Positions 23,882 through 26,783 of a stretch of 26,783 bases of DNA are shown here, in pieces. The notes beneath the pieces were generated by a model, which was given only the letters and a program-made list of their open reading frames with translations, searched no databases and was not told the origin of the DNA. Source of the DNA: an uncultured bacterium (lineage in GTDB: Bacteria > Patescibacteriota > Patescibacteriia > 2-12-FULL-60-25); assembly GCA_937949995.1 (NCBI GenBank), contig CALFEO010000019.1, positions 1 to 26,783 of the forward strand. The letters run 5' to 3'. Position numbers and translations under genes: made by a program. Positions within the stretch are counted from its first letter, which is position 1, and each line of letters begins with the position of its first letter.

Positions 23882-24044
23882 AAGCCTCATAACATTGGTA
23901 ATAACCAATAATCAAATTCCAATTATCAATAAATACTCAATCTTACAATAACCAAATAACCGGTTGGACAAAACAATAAACATCGAGCCAAACTCGATTC
24001 AACCATTGGTTATTGGAGCTTGGTGATTGATTATTTCAAGCAGT

Positions 24045-24197
24045 ATGGCTACTAAAAGAACATTTCAACCCAACACCCGCAAACGCGCCAAGAAACATGG
24101 ATTCCGTCAGCGCATGGCCACAAAAAACGGACGCAAAGTTTTAGCTTCGCGCCGTGCCAAAGGCCGCGCCCGCATTGCGGTCGCCAAACAAGGCTAA
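24045..24197 (+). CDS. rpmH: 50S ribosomal protein L34
   Basis: A 50-aa, very basic protein: MATKRTFQPNTRKRAKKHGF then RQRMATKNGRKVLASRRAKG and RARIAVAKQG. This is the full L34 pattern (KRTxQP, HGFRxRMxTKNGRKVLxxRRxKGR). Its place beside dnaA and before rnpA is the near-universal arrangement. The usual MKRTYQPS start is extended by two residues here. It is a structural component of the large ribosomal subunit. Confidence 0.97.
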   Translation: MATKRTFQPNTRKRAKKHGFRQRMATKNGRKVLASRRAKGRARIAVAKQG

Positions 24198-24222
24198 AAA
24201 AACAGGCGCAAGCCTGTTTTTT
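24197..24222 (+). terminator. rpmH terminator
   Basis: AACAGGC-GCAA-GCCTGTT followed by TTTT, directly after the rpmH stop codon. rnpA therefore seems to be transcribed separately rather than from an rpmH-rnpA operon. Confidence 0.85.
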
Positions 24223-24240
24223 GATGCAAAAACAACTACA

Positions 24241-24511
24241 TCAAATTAAAAATTATGAATTATGAATTAAAAATGAATGTAGCCTTCGGCATTTCTATAC
24301 TAAATTATGAATTAAGAATTATGAATTAAAAATGCTTGAGGCCTTACGGCATTTCTTTGCCAAATTATGAATTAAGAATTATAAATTAAGAATGAACGTA
24401 GCCTTACGGCATTTATATATATATTCCGAATATCGAGCTTTGCTCGATTCCAACATTCATAATTCTTAATTCATAATTCTTAATTCATAATTCTTAATTC
24501 ATAATTTTTAA
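24241..24511. repeat. Three 60-bp tandem repeats plus inverse heptamer block
   Basis: Units at 24241-24300, 24301-24360 and 24361-24420 are exactly 60 bp each: A/T heptamers (TTATGAA, TTAAGAA) followed by a GCCTTACGGC mini-hairpin and ATTT. After a short ATCGAG/CTCGAT hairpin the inverse heptamers follow: TTCATAA and TTCTTAA alternating from 24456 to 24504, then TTTTTAA. The two blocks are complementary and could form a very long stem just upstream of rnpA. Confidence 0.8.
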
Positions 24512-24532
24512 TAAGTGGGTTATACTGTGATT

Positions 24533-24994
24533 ATGTTATCCCGTGACAACCGTCTGAAAAAAACCAAAGATTTTGCGCTCATGGCCACCAAGGGACGGTC
24601 TATTTACGGCGTCTATTCAACCTTACGGATTCGCGCCGTTCATCCATCCAAAGATCATCCCAAGCCTCTCGAAGAAGAACCTAAGATCGGATTCATCATC
24701 TCCACCAAAACTTTCAAACGCGCTGTAAAACGCAACCGCGCCAAACGCAGATTTCGCGCCGCCGTTAAAGAACTTATCACCCAATTTCCCAAAGGCTATC
24801 AATACATTTTTATTCTCAAAGCTCAAACACTGGACGCACCCTACCCGGCCATGCGCGAAGATGTCGCCCACATTTTAACCAAGATCGAAAAAATCATGAC
24901 ACGCCCCCTCAAACTTTCTCCCCGAGCGAAAAAAGAACTGGGAAAGGGCAAAATCGCTCACGGTGCAAAGTTTGTAAAACCGAAAAAAGTCTGA
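24533..24994 (+). CDS. rnpA: Ribonuclease P protein component
   Basis: Protein subunit that helps RNase P RNA cut tRNA 5' leaders. The start chosen is the ATG at 24533 (MLSRDNRLKKTKDFALMATKG), giving 153 aa; a GTG at 24515 would add six residues. The conserved RNA-binding motif reads AVKRNRAKRRFRAAV, followed by GYQYIFILKAQT. A C-terminal basic extension (PRAKKELGKGKIAHGAKFVKPKKV) exceeds the usual 115-120 aa. A -10-like TATACT at 24521-24526, preceded by TGGGT, would place the transcript start at or next to the ATG, so the mRNA may be leaderless. The stop codon lies in a TCTGAACC word related to the terminal repeat of the element that follows. Confidence 0.93.
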   Translation: MLSRDNRLKKTKDFALMATKGRSIYGVYSTLRIRAVHPSKDHPKPLEEEPKIGFIISTKTFKRAVKRNRAKRRFRAAVKELITQFPKGYQYIFILKAQTLDAPYPAMREDVAHILTKIEKIMTRPLKLSPRAKKELGKGKIAHGAKFVKPKKV

Positions 24995-25016
24995 ACCACG
25001 ATTCACCCGGTTACTT

Positions 25017-25322
25017 ATTGTCTGAACCTTGATTTCCTCTCAGATTCACGCTCATATTAACTTGACACTGTCGTTCGCGAACGACGTGTCTTGATTACCG
25101 GATGAGTTCCTCAAGTCTAAAGTAACAAGTTCATCAAGAGTAACTTAAGCCTCTCTTGATAAACTTTAAACTTGATGAACTTTGCACCGGTTCTGTGCAA
25201 TCATGTTAATTAGGTTGGTAATCGGTTTGATAATCAAGGTTCAGACAATATAGTAATCATGTTAATTAGGTTGGTAATCGGTTTTTAAATCAAGGTTCAG
25301 ACAATAAGATAGTTCAGACAAT
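25017..25322. mobile_element. MITE-like element B (shorter relative of element A)
   Basis: The left end is ATTGTCTGAACCTTGAT (25017-25033). The right side carries ATCAAGGTTCAGACAAT at 25233 and 25289 and a remnant AGTTCAGACAAT ending at 25322. The interior has a shorter CGTTCGCGAACG palindrome, CTTGATGAACTT repeats (25100-25190) and the same 56-bp tandem unit as element A. It fills the whole rnpA-yidD spacer; its last base is directly followed by the yidD ATG. Confidence 0.75.
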
Positions 25323-25619
25323 ATGAAAGAAATGCCTCCTCCGGGAATCATGAATTGGTTCGTCTGGATCCCTCGCAGAATTGCCCGCGGATTGATTGTT
25401 ATTTATCAAAAAACACTCTCGCTCGATCACGGGCCTCTGGCTCGTTTCGTTCCATATCCCACCTGCAAATATCATCCCACCTGTTCCGAATACGGCTATC
25501 AAGCCATATCACGTTTCGGTATCATCCGTGGAATCCCCATGACCATTTGGCGCATTTTGCGGTGCAACCCCTGGGCTGAGGGAGGGGAGGACCCTGTTCC
25601 CGAAAAACACAAACATTAA
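25323..25619 (+). CDS. yidD: Membrane protein insertion efficiency factor YidD
   Basis: A small amphipathic protein that assists YidC/Oxa1 membrane insertion. 98 aa. It shows the whole family core: RGLIVIYQKTLS, CKYHPTCSEYGYQAI, FGIIRG, WRILRCNPWAEGGEDPVP, with the three conserved Cys (in CKYHPTC and RCNPW). The start is uncertain: ATG at 25323 touches the end of the repeat element with no Shine-Dalgarno sequence, and ATGs at 25332 and 25350 are in frame. Family alignment favours a start close to MNWFVWIPRRIARG (25350) or slightly upstream. yidC, the usual next gene, is not found next to it. Confidence 0.95.
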   Translation: MKEMPPPGIMNWFVWIPRRIARGLIVIYQKTLSLDHGPLARFVPYPTCKYHPTCSEYGYQAISRFGIIRGIPMTIWRILRCNPWAEGGEDPVPEKHKH

Positions 25620-25626
25620 AAAATCC

Positions 25627-25654
25627 AAAGCCGCTTATATCAAGCGGCTTTTTG
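25627..25654. terminator. Bidirectional terminator between yidD and the 137-aa gene
   Basis: AAAGCCGCTT-ATATC-AAGCGGCTTT with T runs on both strands. The stop codon of the leftward gene (25640-25642) is in the loop, so one hairpin ends both genes. Confidence 0.85.
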
Positions 25655-26053
25655 TTCTTCTTCATCATTCTTCTCCATCATCGACTCCGCTATGGGCGGA
25701 AGCTCAACCACCGCATCAATCTTGATGGTTCCTCGCACTCCCGCTTCCCACTCCGGAATTTTTTTTACTTTAAATCCGGCCGATTTAACATCCAAAACAG
25801 CAGACTCTTGCTTATCCGGATACAAATCCCGCAAAACATTTGCAGACTCCGGAATCGTACCGCGCACAACAAAGCTGTCCGGACTTATTTCTCTTACACC
25901 CGACTCCACCGCAAAATCTTCATCAACCGAACGCAAAGTTTCGGGCAAAGTATTTTTGACCGTATCCGCAGAACCGAAATCAATCTCACCGAAATTCTCA
26001 TCGAATTCCGGCGCTTGTTCCTTTACCGAAAAACCCTCTTTATCAAAATTCAT
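25640..26053 (-). CDS. Unknown acidic soluble protein
   Basis: I do not recognise this 137-aa protein. There is no TM segment or signal peptide. The N-terminus is acidic (FSVKEQAPEFDENFGEIDFG), and the pentapeptide VRGTI occurs twice (63-67 and 106-110), hinting at two related strands or a small duplicated fold. The C-terminal tail is charged (MMEKNDEEEQKAA). It starts 8 bp after the DUF167 gene in the same direction, so the two are probably co-transcribed. The codon pattern and shared terminator support a real gene; function unknown. Confidence 0.6.
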   Translation of the reverse strand: MNFDKEGFSVKEQAPEFDENFGEIDFGSADTVKNTLPETLRSVDEDFAVESGVREISPDSFVVRGTIPESANVLRDLYPDKQESAVLDVKSAGFKVKKIPEWEAGVRGTIKIDAVVELPPIAESMMEKNDEEEQKAA

Positions 26054-26061
26054 ATCAACAA

Positions 26062-26304
26062 TTATACCACAATCTCATGCAAGTCCGCGGGCACATCCAG
26101 CAACTTCATCTTCGCATTTTGACCTTTAACAATCTCCACTTCACTTTGCGAGCAATCACACAACTCGGCCATGAACCGTATTAACTCTTTATTGGCTTTG
26201 CCCTCAATCGCCGGAGCGGCAACTCTAATCTTCAAGGTCTTACCCTCCCACCCCACAACCTCCGTCTTTTTTGCATTGGGAACAATTTTTACATTTATTG
26301 TCAT
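26062..26304 (-). CDS. DUF167 (YggU family) protein
   Basis: 80 aa from the ATG at 26304 (MTINVKIVPNAKKTEVVGWEG); an upstream ATG at 26325 would add MLYCLLI, unlikely for this family. The family core is present: KIRVAAPAIEGKANKELIRFMAELC, then SEVEIVKGQNAKMKLLDV, matching the usual VxAPPxxGKANxxLxxxLA...VxIxxGxxxRxK. Function of DUF167 is not established; the fold is a small alpha/beta domain. Confidence 0.9.
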   Translation of the reverse strand: MTINVKIVPNAKKTEVVGWEGKTLKIRVAAPAIEGKANKELIRFMAELCDCSQSEVEIVKGQNAKMKLLDVPADLHEIVV

Positions 26305-26349
26305 AATCAATAAACAATACAACATTCGTCAACAAAAAGAAAAATTCAA

Positions 26350-26783
26350 ATGAATGTTATCCTGATTGACCACCCGTACTACATTCGCGACAATAAATAT
26401 ATGTACGCCGAATACCATCGGAAGGCAATGCGCTGTCCAAAACATAATTATTTATCAAACGCGATATATTTTATTACTGTTTGTTGTCAAAATCGTCGGC
26501 CACTATTCGGATGCATAAAAAATCACAACATGATTTTAAACCCTGCGGGCCAAATGATTCATAAATGGTGGCAAAAAATCCCCGATAAATTTACCGGCGT
26601 ATTGATTGATGAATTTATTGTAATGCCGGACCATGTTCACGGTATTATAAACATTACAAATGACCACGTGGGGATGTACGAACCAACGGGCCTGGACGAC
26701 CACGTGGGGACCGACGAACGAACCGGCATGGACGACCACGTGGGGACCGACGAACGAACCGGCATGGACGACCACGTGGGGAC
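26350..26783 (+). CDS. IS200-like / REP-associated tyrosine transposase (RAYT), 5' part
   Basis: Incomplete at the window edge. From the ATG at 26350 (an ATG at 26404 is an alternative) the frame reads MNVILIDHPYYIRDNKYMYAEYHRKAM, then NAIYFITVCCQNRRPLFG, GQMIHKWWQKIPDKF and DEFIVMPDHVHGIINI. This is the N-terminal half of the Y1 HUH transposase fold; HVH is the HUH metal-binding pair. The catalytic Tyr would lie beyond the edge. After HGIINI the frame runs into a 36-bp in-frame tandem repeat (encoding DDHVGTDERTGM units). RAYTs act on palindromic REP elements, which suits this hairpin-rich window, but a direct link is inference. Confidence 0.85.
   Translation, partial: MNVILIDHPYYIRDNKYMYAEYHRKAMRCPKHNYLSNAIYFITVCCQNRRPLFGCIKNHNMILNPAGQMIHKWWQKIPDKFTGVLIDEFIVMPDHVHGIINITNDHVGMYEPTGLDDHVGTDERTGMDDHVGTDERTGMDDHVG
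26662..26783 (+). repeat. 36-bp tandem repeat inside the transposase gene
   Basis: The word GACCACGTGGGG recurs at about 26662, 26698, 26734 and 26770, every 36 bp, with ACCGACGAACGAACCGGCAT between the later copies. The first unit is diverged. It continues past the window edge, so copy number is unknown. CACGTG here is not a parS (the flanks do not match). Confidence 0.85.

Overview
This window looks like the replication-origin region of a small-genome bacterium, most likely of the Candidate Phyla Radiation (Patescibacteria). That placement is inferred. It rests on the canonical origin order (dnaN and dnaA leftward; rpmH, rnpA and yidD rightward), short versions of core proteins such as HolA (279 aa), few Shine-Dalgarno sequences, a surface locus with Ig-like, Cys-rich and dockerin-like modules, and very repeat-rich spacers. 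No rRNA gene, CRISPR array or prophage was seen.

Layout. 1-4.6 kb: a leftward secreted/membrane operon (dockerin-like protein, 870-aa multidomain surface protein, membrane protein); the last two ORFs look like one gene split by a frameshift. 4.6-7.5 kb: a gene-poor stretch holding palindromic debris, two tRNA genes (Ala-CGC, Arg-CCT) and the most striking feature of the window, 15 copies of the 16-bp ParB-binding palindrome TGTTTCACGTGAAACA (parS) within 1.4 kb. 7.5-16.2 kb: rpsT and holA (convergent), two stand-alone unknown genes with strong promoters and ribosome binding sites, polA, a glycerophosphodiester phosphodiesterase, tRNA-Cys and a secreted 3D-domain protein. 16.2-19.0 kb: a bifunctional penicillin-binding protein with C-terminal Ig-like domains. 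19.6-22.5 kb: dnaN and dnaA, separated by a spacer that carries a convincing oriC unwinding module (AT-rich DNA, in-register DnaA-trios, GGGG, two abutting DnaA boxes). 23.0-25.6 kb: a SIMPL-domain protein, rpmH, rnpA and yidD. 25.6-26.8 kb: a small hypothetical protein, a DUF167 protein and the 5' part of an IS200-like/RAYT transposase with an in-frame tandem repeat, cut by the window edge.

How it fits together. DnaA, its boxes, the clamp gene and a dense parS cluster about 14 kb away make up the initiation and segregation part of the chromosome. parA and parB are not in this window. Spacers are filled with several repeat families: heptanucleotide repeats with a fixed three-base anchor, a pair of elements with terminal inverted repeats, CTTGATGAACTT palindromes, and GC-rich hairpins. 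Some of these reach into genes, including the polA linker, the GDPD C-terminus and the DNA touching the rnpA and yidD starts.
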